A DNA stretch of 64,000 bases from NCBI RefSeq assembly GCF_005502275.1, contig NZ_SWLZ01000005.1:1-64000 (forward strand), in the 5' to 3' direction. Under the pieces are notes generated by a model, which saw nothing but the letters and a program-made list of their open reading frames with translations, was not told the origin of the DNA and made no database searches. Origin of the DNA: Robertmurraya siralis (GTDB lineage Bacteria > Bacillota > Bacilli > Bacillales > Cytobacillaceae). Below, in pieces: positions 17,145 through 26,537 of the stretch. Both the position numbers and the translations under genes were made by a program. Each line of letters opens with the position of its first letter. The first letter of the stretch is position 1.

Positions 17145-17657
17145 TTGTTAAAAGATCATGCCAAGCTGATGCAAGCACTTGCCGCTTCAGGTGAAATAAC
17201 TGGTCGGAAGAAGCTGCAAAAGATGATATATATTGCGAAGAAAATAACATTCCCATTTCAGGAACGATTTCAATTTCATTTTTACGGGCCATATTCAGAA
17301 GAACTGACCTTACGCATGGAAGAGCTTTGTAATATGGGTTTTGTCGATGAAGTGAAAGAGAATAAAGGTGGATATTATCAATATCGTTATACATTAACGG
17401 AAACAGGTAAAGAGTTTCTTAGTTTAAATGAAATTGATATGCCATGCCTTGAGGATTGCATGACCGACATGAATGAGCAAAGTGCACGATTTCTTGAACT
17501 TGTATCGACCATTCTTTATTTTGACAGCCTCGATAGAAAAGAGGTCGAGGAAAAAGTTCATACTCTTAAAAAGAAGCAAAATTATACGGGGGAAGAAATC
17601 GATCAAGCATATGCATATATTGAACAGCTCCACCAAAAAGCCAAGCCTCACGCATAG
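17145..17657 (+). CDS. ywgA: YwgA family protein
   Basis: A 170-residue soluble protein. The N-terminal part (KLMQALAASGEITGRKKLQKMIYIA, then FHFYGPYSEEL) looks like the winged-helix type fold seen in antitoxin/regulator-like DUF families (Panacea/YwgA). The C-terminus is helical and charged. Start is TTG 17145, with AAGGAG 10 bp upstream. Function is unknown. It is cotranscribed with ywfO. Confidence 0.82.
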   Translation: MLKDHAKLMQALAASGEITGRKKLQKMIYIAKKITFPFQERFQFHFYGPYSEELTLRMEELCNMGFVDEVKENKGGYYQYRYTLTETGKEFLSLNEIDMPCLEDCMTDMNEQSARFLELVSTILYFDSLDRKEVEEKVHTLKKKQNYTGEEIDQAYAYIEQLHQKAKPHA

Positions 17658-17708
17658 AGGAATTAAAATAAGTAATAGCATATAGCTGCTTTTACGTTAA
17701 ATTAGGAA

Positions 17709-17746
17709 AAAACACTGCACCAGACATTAATGTTCGTGCAGTGTTT
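17709..17746. terminator. Bidirectional terminator between ywgA and ywhB
   Basis: The 12-bp stem 17709-17720/17735-17746 is flanked by A and T runs and lies between convergent genes. Confidence 0.9.
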
Positions 17747-17767
17747 TATTGTAATGTTTAATAATGC

Positions 17768-17953
17768 TTATTGATCGCTTAAACGTTTCCCGGCAACGGC
17801 ATAATGATTTTTGGACATTTCTTCAATAAAGACAACGATGCTTTCCTGTTTAGCTCCTGTTGTTTCCTTTACCGCCTCAGTGACTTTTTCCACCAACGCT
17901 TTTTTTTGTTCCTCAGTACGACCTTCAAGCATTTTCACTGTTACGTATGGCAT
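17768..17953 (-). CDS. ywhB: 4-oxalocrotonate tautomerase-like enzyme YwhB
   Basis: The 61-residue protein begins Met-Pro-Tyr-Val, so that after Met removal Pro1 is the catalytic base of the tautomerase superfamily. The segments EGRTEEQKKALVEKVT and the Arg/Lys-rich KRLSDQ end fit the small 4-OT subgroup. The ATG at 17953 with AGGAGG at 17961-17966 is the right start; the longer frame to 17980 would bury Pro1. YwhB has promiscuous tautomerase activity in B. subtilis; its natural substrate is not known. Confidence 0.93.
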   Translation of the reverse strand: MPYVTVKMLEGRTEEQKKALVEKVTEAVKETTGAKQESIVVFIEEMSKNHYAVAGKRLSDQ

Positions 17954-18217
17954 GATCATTCCTCCTCTTATGTAATTCAATCACAAGTAGTGTTCCATAT
18001 TTTCAGTGGATATGCAAGGGGCAGCTGTGAAACTTCCTCTTTTCCCTTTCTGAAAAGAATCATGTATACTTTAAATGGAATAAATTCTTTTATTTATTAG
18101 TCACCAATAACTAACTAGATAAGTGGCGGCTGTCATATATCTCAAACATTAAATATTTTGGCAAACTGTGTAGGAAAGAGATTGAATACATAAAATGAAT
18201 ATGGAGGAGTTTTACGG

Positions 18218-18874
18218 TTGGAACAATTTTTAGCATTTCCCATAAATCAAATTCCGTATGTGGTGATTACCTTAATGGTTGCATTTACGGTACATGAATT
18301 TGCCCATGCCTATGTAGCGTACCGTTTTGGTGATCCTACAGCGAAAAATCAAGGGAGATTAACGTTAAACCCCATTCATCATCTTGACCCAATTGGTACG
18401 ATCCTCATTTTTATTGCCGGTTTTGGCTGGGCAAGACCTGTCCCTGTGAACCGTTTCTTTTTCAAAAAGCCGCGCCTAGCGAGTATTATGGTTTCAATTG
18501 CAGGGCCGTTGAGTAATTTGGTTATGGGCTGTATCGGCTTTATTATTTGGTATGTCCTTGTGGGAACAGGACTTGCTGTAGAAGCGCCTATTTATGTGTC
18601 AGAGTTTCTTGATATGTTTATTAAGTTAAATTTGCTCTTGTTTGTTTTTAACTTATTGCCGTTCCCACCCCTCGACGGTTATCGTATTATTGAGGATTTA
18701 GTACCTGCGACCGTTCGACCGAAGCTGACGCAGTTCGAACAATACGGCTCCATTATTTTTTTAATTTTAGTCATTACTCCGTTGGATCAATATACGATTC
18801 ACCCCATTTTAAATACTTTTTACCCGGCAATTGTCGGAGGACTAAATGACTTTTTCTATTACTTATTAACATAA
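18218..18874 (+). CDS. ywhC: Site-2 protease family membrane metalloprotease YwhC
   Basis: This M50 family member has 218 residues and about five membrane helices. The zinc site is HEFAH (TVHEFAHAYVAYRFGD) near residue 27, with the second ligand region in NLLPFPPLDGYRI. No PDZ domain is present, so it belongs to the compact M50 group. Start is TTG 18218 with GGAGG upstream. It is followed by ywhD after 22 bp. Confidence 0.9.
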   Translation: MEQFLAFPINQIPYVVITLMVAFTVHEFAHAYVAYRFGDPTAKNQGRLTLNPIHHLDPIGTILIFIAGFGWARPVPVNRFFFKKPRLASIMVSIAGPLSNLVMGCIGFIIWYVLVGTGLAVEAPIYVSEFLDMFIKLNLLLFVFNLLPFPPLDGYRIIEDLVPATVRPKLTQFEQYGSIIFLILVITPLDQYTIHPILNTFYPAIVGGLNDFFYYLLT

Positions 18875-18896
18875 TGCTTGAAAGGGAGGAATTCCG

Positions 18897-19412
18897 ATGA
18901 CTGAGAAGAAAAAAAAGGTTGGTTTCAATATTATTAAAAGCGATCCGATGGATGGTCATAAAGGATTTGGTGTTGGAACTTTAAGTTTAGATAATATTTC
19001 ACCAGTTATTATTGATGTTGAGGCAGGAGAAGCGGTCGTCGATATTGGAGCATTGCATGCCCGAAGTGCAGTAGAAAAACGAATTAAATTTTTAAAAAAT
19101 AAAGAGGAAGTTCCGAACGGAAAGCCTTACTGGTTAGTATGGGTCACCATCGATCGCAATGAAGAAGGACCTTATTATGCAGGGGTTACTGCTTGTGAAA
19201 TGACTGTTGATCAGGAAATTCGCAGAGGGTATAAATCCCTTCCCGAACATGTGAATCGTATGGATAAATCGCTGAAGCGCCATATTATTGTGGAGCATAT
19301 GGATGAGAAATCGAAACGGGTTTTAGCTGACTTTCTAAGGTCACATAATGAAGATATGTGGGAGAGGTCATCCCAACAGTTGAAGGATGATTTAATGGTA
19401 TCAGGCGGTTGA
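18897..19412 (+). CDS. ywhD: YwhD family protein
   Basis: The 171-residue soluble protein matches B. subtilis YwhD in length, position and composition (FNIIKSDPMDGHKGFGVGTLSLDN, GEAVVDIGALHARSAVEKRI). Function is unknown. The RBS is AAAGGGAGGAA. Its stop lies inside the stem of its own terminator (19404-19425). Confidence 0.88.
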   Translation: MTEKKKKVGFNIIKSDPMDGHKGFGVGTLSLDNISPVIIDVEAGEAVVDIGALHARSAVEKRIKFLKNKEEVPNGKPYWLVWVTIDRNEEGPYYAGVTACEMTVDQEIRRGYKSLPEHVNRMDKSLKRHIIVEHMDEKSKRVLADFLRSHNEDMWERSSQQLKDDLMVSGG

Positions 19413-19425
19413 TAACCGCCGTTTT
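19404..19425 (+). terminator. Terminator overlapping the ywhD stop
   Basis: GGCGGTT (19404-19410), a 3-nt loop, AACCGCC (19414-19420) and TTTT. The hairpin starts within the last codons of ywhD. Confidence 0.85.
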
Positions 19426-19899
19426 CTTTGGTGCTTGCTTGTCTACCATTTCTTTATCTACCATGGTCATTCCGCTCCTCTAAAGCTTCGCGTGGTAATG
19501 CGTCAAATGCTTTCAATGATGATAGCTATTATTTTTGACTTTGCTTCACTTTGGACTGGATAAAAAGTTTGATTTAAGCGTAACAGTACAGGCTTTATTG
19601 AAATTGTGTCTAAAATGTGACGGTTTTCTGAATTTTTCTAAGAGGACTTGCTGTTTTTCTATAAAAAAAGTACACTATGGTCAGCGAAACACGCTATAAA
19701 ACTAGGACAAGAAAAGCCTCGGCCTTTATTAAAGGTTCGAGGCTTTTCTATAAGTTATTTAAGAAATGTAGGGCGGATGGAGTGGCATGTGGCAGTCATC
19801 CGATGGACACAATTATTTATTTTTTGTGAATTGGACGTCACGCTTAGCCATATGGAGCAAAAGTTACTCCATTCACTACAATCAAAGACCAGCACTCAT
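19413..19899. other. Convergent gap between ywhD and pbpG
   Basis: The 487-bp stretch contains no supported gene. It holds a perfect 12-bp stem with a 16-nt loop at 19710-19721/19738-19749, flanked by A and T runs (a bidirectional terminator), and a small ATGGAG/CTCCAT hairpin at 19851-19872 that could end pbpG. The + strand frame at 19648-20073 runs into pbpG on the opposite strand and looks random. Confidence 0.6.
19710..19749. terminator. Bidirectional terminator between ywhD and pbpG
   Basis: AGAAAAGCCTCG pairs perfectly with CGAGGCTTTTCT. Nearby A and T residues support function on both strands. Confidence 0.75.
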
Positions 19900-21972
19900 T
19901 TAACCCCACATAAAAATTTTCTTATACCATGGTACTTTTTCCTCATGATCATGAGGGGCTTCTTTTTTAGGGAGCTCTTCATCTTCGAGAATATGGTCAA
20001 TGCAATATTCGGTTGGTTCCGTTCCGGCTACATAATAGGTGAGCCGTTTTACAGGGCAGTCTTTTGTCGCTAATTTTCCATTTTCCGGGTTAATATAGAT
20101 GCCGACTGTACCTTTAGGTGCTTTAAACGGTTTAACTGCTTCACCTGCAAGAGCATCTTCCATAAAATGAAGCCAAATGTTTTTTGCATAGCTTTTTTCA
20201 GCGACGATTTCAATCGGTTTTCCTTGATCGTAGCCTGTCCATACAGCGGTGACAAGCTGTGGAGTAAAGCCGATCATCCAGTTATCGGTATTGGTCGAAC
20301 CTGATTTACCGGCATAGATTCTCGTCATATCATTAATGACAGTATTGCCTGTTACACTTGTATAACCATTTAATTTACGATCAAACATTCCCGTCATCAT
20401 ATGAGTCGTGACAAAGGCTGCGTCCGGGCGCAATACTTCTTCATCCACTGGATTATGCTCATAGATAACATCGCCGCGATGGTTTTCCACTCTTGTTATT
20501 AACACAGGTGTGACCTTTTTTCCACCGTTGGCAAAGTGGCTGTACGCATTGGCCATCTCGACGACCCGCACTCCTGAAGTGCCGAGTGCCAATGATGGAA
20601 CCTCCTGTAATTTTGTTGAAATTCCTAATCTTTTCGCTGTTTCTATTAAAGCATCTTCGCCTAAAAATAAATGGGTTTTCACGGCAAAAACGTTGTCAGA
20701 GAGAGCGAGTGCCTGAGCCATCGTAATTTCCTTGTTTGCATACAAATTATTGTAATTGTGCGGAGTGTAATCTGCTCGATTGTAATCAAATTTAAAAGTT
20801 GTAATTTCACTGCGCATCGTTGTCGACGGGGTAAACCCTTGTTCAATCGCTTTATAGTATAAAAAAGGTTTCATCGTCGAACCGGGTTGTCTCACCGCCT
20901 GTGTTGCCCGGTTAAAAGGGCTGTTCTCATAATCGCGACCGCCAACCATTGCCTTCACATGGCCATTGGCAGGATTCATGGCCACCAATCCGACTTGAAT
21001 CTCGGAATCTGTCGCAATTAACTTATCAATATTTTTTTCTGCATCCTCCTGTTGCTTTGTATTGAGTGTTGTATAGACTCTTAGGCCTCCCAATTCAATA
21101 GTACGTTCATCTAAATGGAGAACATTTTTTAAGGCACTTTTAACCGCGTCCTGAAAGTAGGGAGCAATTTTTCCGATGGAGTGACTATGTTCGCCAATAA
21201 TGTCAAGCTTTGCTTGTGACGCAGCAGCAGCTTCCTCCTCTGAGATCAGTTCGTTGTTGGCCATCATTTTTAAAACAAGCTGTTGACGAGACGTTGCTTT
21301 CTCCATGGAGGCTAGAGGGCTGTAAAGGCTTGGTCCCTTAGGAATTCCCGCTAGCATCGCCGCCTCCGCCAAACTAAGATCGGCAGCATCTTTTCCAAAA
21401 TAAAACTGACTGGCTGCTTGAATGCCGTAGGCACCTTCACCGTAATAGATTGTATTTAAGTAGCCCTCCAATATTTCATTTTTCGTATAATTCATCTCAA
21501 TGCGAATCGTATAAAAAGCTTCCAATAGCTTTCTTTTCCATGTTTTCTCATGCTCTAAAAACAGATTCCGTGCATATTGTTGACTGATCGTGCTTGCACC
21601 TTGCACTTTCGCCATCGCTTTAATATCCGCTACTACCGCTCCGGCGATTCGTTTATAATCAAAGCCATGATGTCGGTAAAAACTCCGGTCTTCAATGGCT
21701 AAAGTGGCATCGACCAATTCTGGAGCAATATCCTCAAGCGCAACCCAATATCGCTTTTGTCCGCTATGGCTTTCTCCGATAATTGTTCCATCATCAGAAT
21801 AGTAGAGTGATGATTGTGGAACGGCCAAAGGTGGAGGGCCTAGAATTTTCGCATAAATAAGGATGCTCACATAAACGATCAATGCAAAAGCTAGGAAGAT
21901 TGAGCCGATAATGAGTAGGGCTCGCAAATATTTTAGCGTTCTCTTAAACCTTTGATCTGTCATAAGTTCCAT
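19900..21972 (-). CDS. pbpG: Class A penicillin-binding protein PbpG (PBP2d-type)
   Basis: A bifunctional peptidoglycan synthase used during sporulation. The order is a cytoplasmic N-terminus, one membrane helix (about 15-40), a GT51 glycosyltransferase domain (EDRSFYRHHGFDYKRI, GASTISQQYARNLF, KRKLLEAFYTIRIE, EGYLNTIYYGEGAYGIQAAS) and a transpeptidase domain with STMK, SDN and KSGST motifs. Length is about 690 residues. The ATG at 21972 has AAGGGGGG 8 nt upstream; the ATG at 21993 lacks an RBS. In B. subtilis pbpG is SigF-dependent and acts with pbpF. It is divergent from speE as in B. subtilis. Confidence 0.94.
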   Translation of the reverse strand: MELMTDQRFKRTLKYLRALLIIGSIFLAFALIVYVSILIYAKILGPPPLAVPQSSLYYSDDGTIIGESHSGQKRYWVALEDIAPELVDATLAIEDRSFYRHHGFDYKRIAGAVVADIKAMAKVQGASTISQQYARNLFLEHEKTWKRKLLEAFYTIRIEMNYTKNEILEGYLNTIYYGEGAYGIQAASQFYFGKDAADLSLAEAAMLAGIPKGPSLYSPLASMEKATSRQQLVLKMMANNELISEEEAAAASQAKLDIIGEHSHSIGKIAPYFQDAVKSALKNVLHLDERTIELGGLRVYTTLNTKQQEDAEKNIDKLIATDSEIQVGLVAMNPANGHVKAMVGGRDYENSPFNRATQAVRQPGSTMKPFLYYKAIEQGFTPSTTMRSEITTFKFDYNRADYTPHNYNNLYANKEITMAQALALSDNVFAVKTHLFLGEDALIETAKRLGISTKLQEVPSLALGTSGVRVVEMANAYSHFANGGKKVTPVLITRVENHRGDVIYEHNPVDEEVLRPDAAFVTTHMMTGMFDRKLNGYTSVTGNTVINDMTRIYAGKSGSTNTDNWMIGFTPQLVTAVWTGYDQGKPIEIVAEKSYAKNIWLHFMEDALAGEAVKPFKAPKGTVGIYINPENGKLATKDCPVKRLTYYVAGTEPTEYCIDHILEDEELPKKEAPHDHEEKVPWYKKIFMWG

Positions 21973-22347
21973 TGCTTCATCCCCCCTTGCCATCTATTTA
22001 TTCGTTATGTCTAGTATGAAAAAAATGGCATCGTTTTAAACATGAAAGTCGAAAATTTACAATTCTATTAAGCAAAGGTTTAGCGGACGGCAGATTTTCT
22101 AATTTTTTTCTTGCATTTTTGCTAGATTCAACTATACTTTTCTCATGTTTGCAAAATGTTGGGGAATAATAGCAACTGCAGATCCAACAGCTGCATCCCA
22201 AGTTGGACATAGTGAAGAGACACTGTTGTCTGATGCTAAGCTTTCGGGCGGTTTTGGCACCGTTTAATGTGGTAAAAGCTTGTAAAAGTTTGATTTTGTA
22301 GCAGTCGCTCAACGGCTCACATGCCAATATAGAAAGGACTGAAGCAG
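21973..22347. other. Divergent gap between pbpG and speE
   Basis: The 375-bp region must hold the promoters of pbpG and speE. A 40-codon frame at 22145-22267 is present but lacks an RBS and was not accepted. No clear terminator or repeat was found. Confidence 0.5.
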
Positions 22348-23175
22348 ATGGGTATTTGGTTTACGGAAAAACAAACGGAAAACTTTGGAATAACGATGAA
22401 AGTAAAACAAACTTTACATACGGAACAGACTGACTTTCAAAAACTTGATATGATTGAAACAGAGGAGTGGGGCAATATGCTTCTTCTCGACGATATGGTG
22501 ATGACGTCTGTAAAGGATGAATTTGTATATCATGAAATGGTTGCCCATGTGCCATTATTTACACATCCTCATCCTGAGCATATTTTAGTAGTGGGCGGTG
22601 GTGATGGAGGCGTTATTCGTGAGGTATTAAAGCATCCAAGTGTGAAAAAGGCGACGCTCGTTGACATTGATGGCAAGGTTATTGAATACTCTAAGAAATT
22701 CCTTCCCGAAATTGCAGGTAAGCTAGATGATCCACGTGTCGATGTCCGTGTTGACGATGGGTTTATGCATATTGCTAAAAGCGAAAACGAATATGATGTC
22801 ATCATGGTCGACTCTACTGAACCAGTGGGTCCTGCCGTTAACTTATTCACAAAGGGTTTTTATGCAGGAATTGCGAAAGCGCTGAAGGACGATGGGATTT
22901 TCGTTGCCCAATCCGATAATCCATGGTTCAAAGCAGATTTAATTCGCAGTGTTCAAAAGGATGTCAAAGAAATTTTTCCCATAACTCGTCTATATACAGC
23001 GAATATTCCAACCTATCCTAGTGGACTTTGGGCGTTTACGATTGGTTCAAAGAAGTATGATCCATTAGAGGTACCCGCGGAGCGGTTCCATGAAATTGAC
23101 AGCAAATACTATACAAAAGAATTGCATAAGGCAGCCTTTGTTCTGCCGAAATTTGTACAAGATTTAGTGAAATAA
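22348..23175 (+). CDS. speE: Spermidine synthase
   Basis: SpeE transfers aminopropyl from decarboxylated SAM to putrescine. The 275-residue protein shows the family motifs: [16 protein letters not shown] (SAM-binding glycine loop), the following acidic [23 protein letters not shown] and GLWAFTIGS. The ATG has a GAAAGGA RBS. speB follows after 15 bp, giving an arginine-agmatine-putrescine-spermidine unit as in B. subtilis. Confidence 0.95.
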   Translation: MGIWFTEKQTENFGITMKVKQTLHTEQTDFQKLDMIETEEWGNMLLLDDMVMTSVKDEFVYHEMVAHVPLFTHPHPEHILVVGGGDGGVIREVLKHPSVKKATLVDIDGKVIEYSKKFLPEIAGKLDDPRVDVRVDDGFMHIAKSENEYDVIMVDSTEPVGPAVNLFTKGFYAGIAKALKDDGIFVAQSDNPWFKADLIRSVQKDVKEIFPITRLYTANIPTYPSGLWAFTIGSKKYDPLEVPAERFHEIDSKYYTKELHKAAFVLPKFVQDLVK

Positions 23176-23190
23176 CTGGAGGAAAAGTGA

Positions 23191-24063
23191 ATGCGTTTTG
23201 ATGAAGCTTATTCAGGCAATGTTTTTATTAAAAGTCACCCGAATTTTGAAGAAAGCCAAGCGGTGCTGTACGGAATGCCGATGGATTGGACCGTAAGCTA
23301 TCGACCAGGTTCTCGTTTTGGTCCCACGAGAATTCGTGAAGTTTCAATCGGGCTAGAAGAATACAGTGCTTACTTAGATCGGGAATTAGAGGAAGTGAAA
23401 TACTTTGATGCGGGTGATATCCCCCTTCCTTTTGGGAATGCGCAAAAGAGCCTTGATGAAATTGAAAATTTCGTTGATAAAGTATTAGCCGCAGGGAAAT
23501 TCCCACTAGGAATGGGAGGAGAACATCTTGTCTCATGGCCCGTTATAAAATCGGTCTATAAAAGGTACCCGAACTTAGCAATCATCCATATTGACGCCCA
23601 TGCGGACCTGCGCACCGATTATGAAGGAGAGCCATTATCCCATTCAACTCCAATTCGCAAGGCAGCGGAATTGATCGGTCCAAAGAATGTATACTCTTTT
23701 GGGATTCGGTCTGGGATGAAGGAAGAATTTCAATGGGCGAAGGAAGTAGGGATGCATATTTCAAAATTTGATGTTCATAAGCCGCTAATGGAGATCCTTC
23801 CGGTTTTGGCTGGACGACCTGTTTATGTGACAATTGATATCGATGTGCTCGATCCAGCGCACGCGCCTGGAACAGGAACAGTTGATGCAGGAGGAATTAC
23901 GTCACGAGAACTGCTTGCCTCAATTCATGAAATCGCTCGCTCTGATCTCAATGTTGTGGGAGCTGACCTAGTCGAGGTTGCCCCGATATATGACGCTTCA
24001 GAACAAACGGCTAACACCGCCAGCAAGCTTATTCGAGAAATGATTTTGGGCTTTGTTAAATAA
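23191..24063 (+). CDS. speB: Agmatinase
   Basis: SpeB hydrolyses agmatine to putrescine and urea. The 290-residue protein belongs to the ureohydrolase family, with the dinuclear manganese ligands in GGEHLVSWP, HIDAHADLR and TIDIDVLDPAHAPGTG. It has an AGGAAAA RBS and forms an operon with speE. Confidence 0.95.
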   Translation: MRFDEAYSGNVFIKSHPNFEESQAVLYGMPMDWTVSYRPGSRFGPTRIREVSIGLEEYSAYLDRELEEVKYFDAGDIPLPFGNAQKSLDEIENFVDKVLAAGKFPLGMGGEHLVSWPVIKSVYKRYPNLAIIHIDAHADLRTDYEGEPLSHSTPIRKAAELIGPKNVYSFGIRSGMKEEFQWAKEVGMHISKFDVHKPLMEILPVLAGRPVYVTIDIDVLDPAHAPGTGTVDAGGITSRELLASIHEIARSDLNVVGADLVEVAPIYDASEQTANTASKLIREMILGFVK

Positions 24064-24094
24064 TACAATCGGTCTTTGACTGATTGTATTTTTT
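24062..24094 (+). terminator. Terminator after speB
   Basis: AATACAATC (24062-24070) pairs with GATTGTATT (24082-24090), followed by T residues. It overlaps the speB stop codon. Confidence 0.88.
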
Positions 24095-24260
24095 CTGTTT
24101 CTAGTAGTTTTGCTTTCAACTTTGTTGGGCACAATTAAGAACTGCTCTGTTGATTTGAATGATCACGGGAGGTTTTTTCAGTGAGAATATATCGATGATT
24201 TGAGTAGTTTTGACAAAATCTAAATCGTGATATAGTTATCCTGTTGAATGGGACTTGTAG

Positions 24261-24269
24261 TGGTATAAT
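24261..24269 (+). promoter_or_regulatory. Extended -10 promoter for ywiB-argS
   Basis: TGGTATAAT is a perfect extended -10 element. TTGAAT (24244-24249) is only 14 bp upstream, so the extended -10 may be the main contact. Confidence 0.5.
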
Positions 24270-24352
24270 AGTATACGACCCTGAGTCATTGTACTCTGTC
24301 ATTCACTGGAAGTGAAGGGCGTCAAAATAATTATGATTTCAATAAAAAGGAT

Positions 24353-24799
24353 GTGTCGCAGTTGTCAGGACGTCCAACAGAGCAAAAGCCTGTGAAAATA
24401 AATGTAAATACGACGATTTGGGACAACGGTGAGAAGGAAACTTTTGAATTAACGACATTTGGACGATACTATGAAAAAAGGGGTTCTGCCTTTCTCCAAT
24501 ATGAAGAGATTATGGAAGAAGGCACCGTTAAATCGATCGTAAAGATCTCAAAGGATGAAACGCTAATTTTACGAAGTGGCGCCGTTAATATGAGAATGGT
24601 GTTTGAAGCGAATAAAAAGCACCCAGGTAGGTATGAAACTCCGTTTGGAACGTTGGGAATAACCACGAAAACAAAGAGCCTTGTGCATCGTTTGGAAAAT
24701 GAAGCGGGAAGGCTCTCTATTTCTTATGATTTACATATGCACGGAGCCCTTGCAGGAATGTATCAATTGGATATTAAGTTTGAGGAGGAGAAAAAATGA
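24353..24799 (+). CDS. ywiB: DUF1934 beta-barrel protein YwiB
   Basis: The 148-residue protein matches YwiB, a calycin-like beta-barrel family (DUF1934), with repeated strands such as [15 protein letters not shown] and [11 protein letters not shown]. Function is unknown. The GTG at 24353 is very close to the RBS; a TTG at 24362 is an equally good or better start. The end overlaps argS by 4 bp (ATGA), so argS translation is coupled. Confidence 0.85.
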   Translation: MSQLSGRPTEQKPVKINVNTTIWDNGEKETFELTTFGRYYEKRGSAFLQYEEIMEEGTVKSIVKISKDETLILRSGAVNMRMVFEANKKHPGRYETPFGTLGITTKTKSLVHRLENEAGRLSISYDLHMHGALAGMYQLDIKFEEEKK

Positions 24800-26466
24800 A
24801 TATCGTCGAGGAAGTACAAAGTAAATTAAAAGATGAAATCAGAGCAGCTGTCATTAAAGCAGGTTTGGCACAAGAAAATGAGCTGCCGAACGTTGTCTTA
24901 GAGATTCCGAAAGATAAGACGCACGGTGATTACTCAACAAATATGGCCATGCAATTAGCAAGAGTGGCAAAGAAAGCACCGCGTATGATCGCAGAGGAAC
25001 TTATCAATCACTTTGATAAAACAAAGGCTTCCATTGAAAAAATTGAAATAGCCGGTCCTGGATTTATTAATTTTTATATGGATAATAGCTACTTGACCCA
25101 TTTAATCCCAACCATTCTTCAGGCAGGAGAAAACTACGGTGAAACCACGGTAGGGAATCACCAAAAGATCCAAGTTGAGTTTGTGTCAGCGAACCCTACA
25201 GGAGACCTCCATTTAGGACATGCACGCGGAGCGGCGGTTGGAGATTCTTTATGTAATATTCTAGCTAAAGCGGGTTATGATGTTTCTCGAGAGTATTATA
25301 TTAATGATGCTGGAAATCAAATCAATAACTTGGCTCTGTCAGTAGAGGCCCGTTATTTTCAGGCGCTTGGCTTAGAGAAAGAGATGCCGGAGGACGGTTA
25401 CCATGGGGAAGATATTATTGGCATCGGGAAAAAATTAGCGGAAAAATTTGGTGATAAGTACGTTCATGTCGAGGAAACGGAACGCTTCGATACATTCCGC
25501 CAATACGGTCTTCAATATGAAATGGAAAAGCTTAAAAAAGACTTGGAAGATTTTCGCGTCCGCTTTGACGTTTGGTATTCTGAAACATCCCTTTACCATA
25601 ATGGAAAAATCGATACCGCCCTGCAAAAGCTCAGAGATAATGGCTATATTTATGAAAAAGACGGAGCAACATGGTTTAAATCAACGGAATTAGGGGACGA
25701 CAAGGACAGAGTGCTCATTAAGCAAGACGGTTCGTATACGTATTTAACACCGGATATTGCTTACCATAAGGATAAATTAGATCGCGGTTTTGAAAAGCTG
25801 ATAAATATTTGGGGTGCTGACCACCACGGTTATATTCCAAGGATGAAAGCAGCGATTCAAGCATTAGGTTATTCTAAGGATGCACTTGAAGTCGAGATTA
25901 TTCAGCTTGTGCACCTTTATAAAAACGGTGAGAAAATGAAAATGAGCAAACGGACGGGGAAAGCTGTCACGATGCGCGATCTAGTCGATGAAGTAGGATT
26001 GGATGGGGTCCGCTATTTCTTTGCGATGAGAAGTGCCGATACACACATGGACTTTGATTTAGACTTAGCAGTTTCCCAATCAAATGAAAATCCTGTTTAC
26101 TATGCTCAATATGCCCATGCCAGAATTTGCAGCATATTACGTCAAGGCGAGGAACAAAATATCACCATTAGCAAAGAGGTTGATTTAGCACAAATTACGG
26201 CTGAAAAAGAAATTGAAGTGTTAAAGAAGCTCGGTGAATTCCCATTAGCAGTGGCTGAGGCGGCAGAAAAGCGGATGCCGCATCGTATTACGAACTATAT
26301 TTTTGAATTAGCATCAACCTTCCATAGCTTTTATAATGCGGAAAAGGTACTGGATGTGGAAAATATGGAACGGACGAAGGCGCGTCTTGCTCTTATTAAA
26401 TCAGTTCAAATTACTCTTAACAATGCATTATCATTAATCGGAGTATCAGCTCCTGAAAAGATGTAA
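24796..26466 (+). CDS. argS: Arginyl-tRNA synthetase
   Basis: This class I synthetase has 556 residues. The HIGH motif is HLGH in [17 protein letters not shown] and the KMSKS-type motif is KMSKR in [14 protein letters not shown]. The N-terminal Add1 domain and the C-terminal DALR anticodon-binding domain ([16 protein letters not shown] onward) are complete. It is cotranscribed with ywiB and ends with a clear terminator. Confidence 0.97.
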   Translation: MNIVEEVQSKLKDEIRAAVIKAGLAQENELPNVVLEIPKDKTHGDYSTNMAMQLARVAKKAPRMIAEELINHFDKTKASIEKIEIAGPGFINFYMDNSYLTHLIPTILQAGENYGETTVGNHQKIQVEFVSANPTGDLHLGHARGAAVGDSLCNILAKAGYDVSREYYINDAGNQINNLALSVEARYFQALGLEKEMPEDGYHGEDIIGIGKKLAEKFGDKYVHVEETERFDTFRQYGLQYEMEKLKKDLEDFRVRFDVWYSETSLYHNGKIDTALQKLRDNGYIYEKDGATWFKSTELGDDKDRVLIKQDGSYTYLTPDIAYHKDKLDRGFEKLINIWGADHHGYIPRMKAAIQALGYSKDALEVEIIQLVHLYKNGEKMKMSKRTGKAVTMRDLVDEVGLDGVRYFFAMRSADTHMDFDLDLAVSQSNENPVYYAQYAHARICSILRQGEEQNITISKEVDLAQITAEKEIEVLKKLGEFPLAVAEAAEKRMPHRITNYIFELASTFHSFYNAEKVLDVENMERTKARLALIKSVQITLNNALSLIGVSAPEKM

Positions 26467-26471
26467 CAGCT

Positions 26472-26494
26472 GGGTCTCCTTTGGAGACCCTTTT
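26472..26494 (+). terminator. Terminator after argS
   Basis: GGGTCTCC, a TTT loop, GGAGACCC and TTTT make a compact intrinsic terminator. Confidence 0.93.
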
Positions 26495-26537
26495 GAAATT
26501 AGCAGAACAAGGATGAGGCAAGATGGAGGCAATAACG

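Noticed and set aside
19648-20073. 141-codon + strand ORF overlapping the end of pbpG
   Set aside because: It reads antisense through the pbpG C-terminus and a terminator; no RBS or family features.
22145-22267. 40-codon ORF upstream of speE
   Set aside because: Protein-like composition, but no RBS, no recognised similarity, and it lies where the pbpG and speE promoters are expected.
24046-24064. GGGCTTTGTTAAATAA at the end of speB as a fourth copy of the dispersed repeat
   Set aside because: Only the terminal 13-16 bases match and they encode the last speB codons; no other block of the repeat follows.
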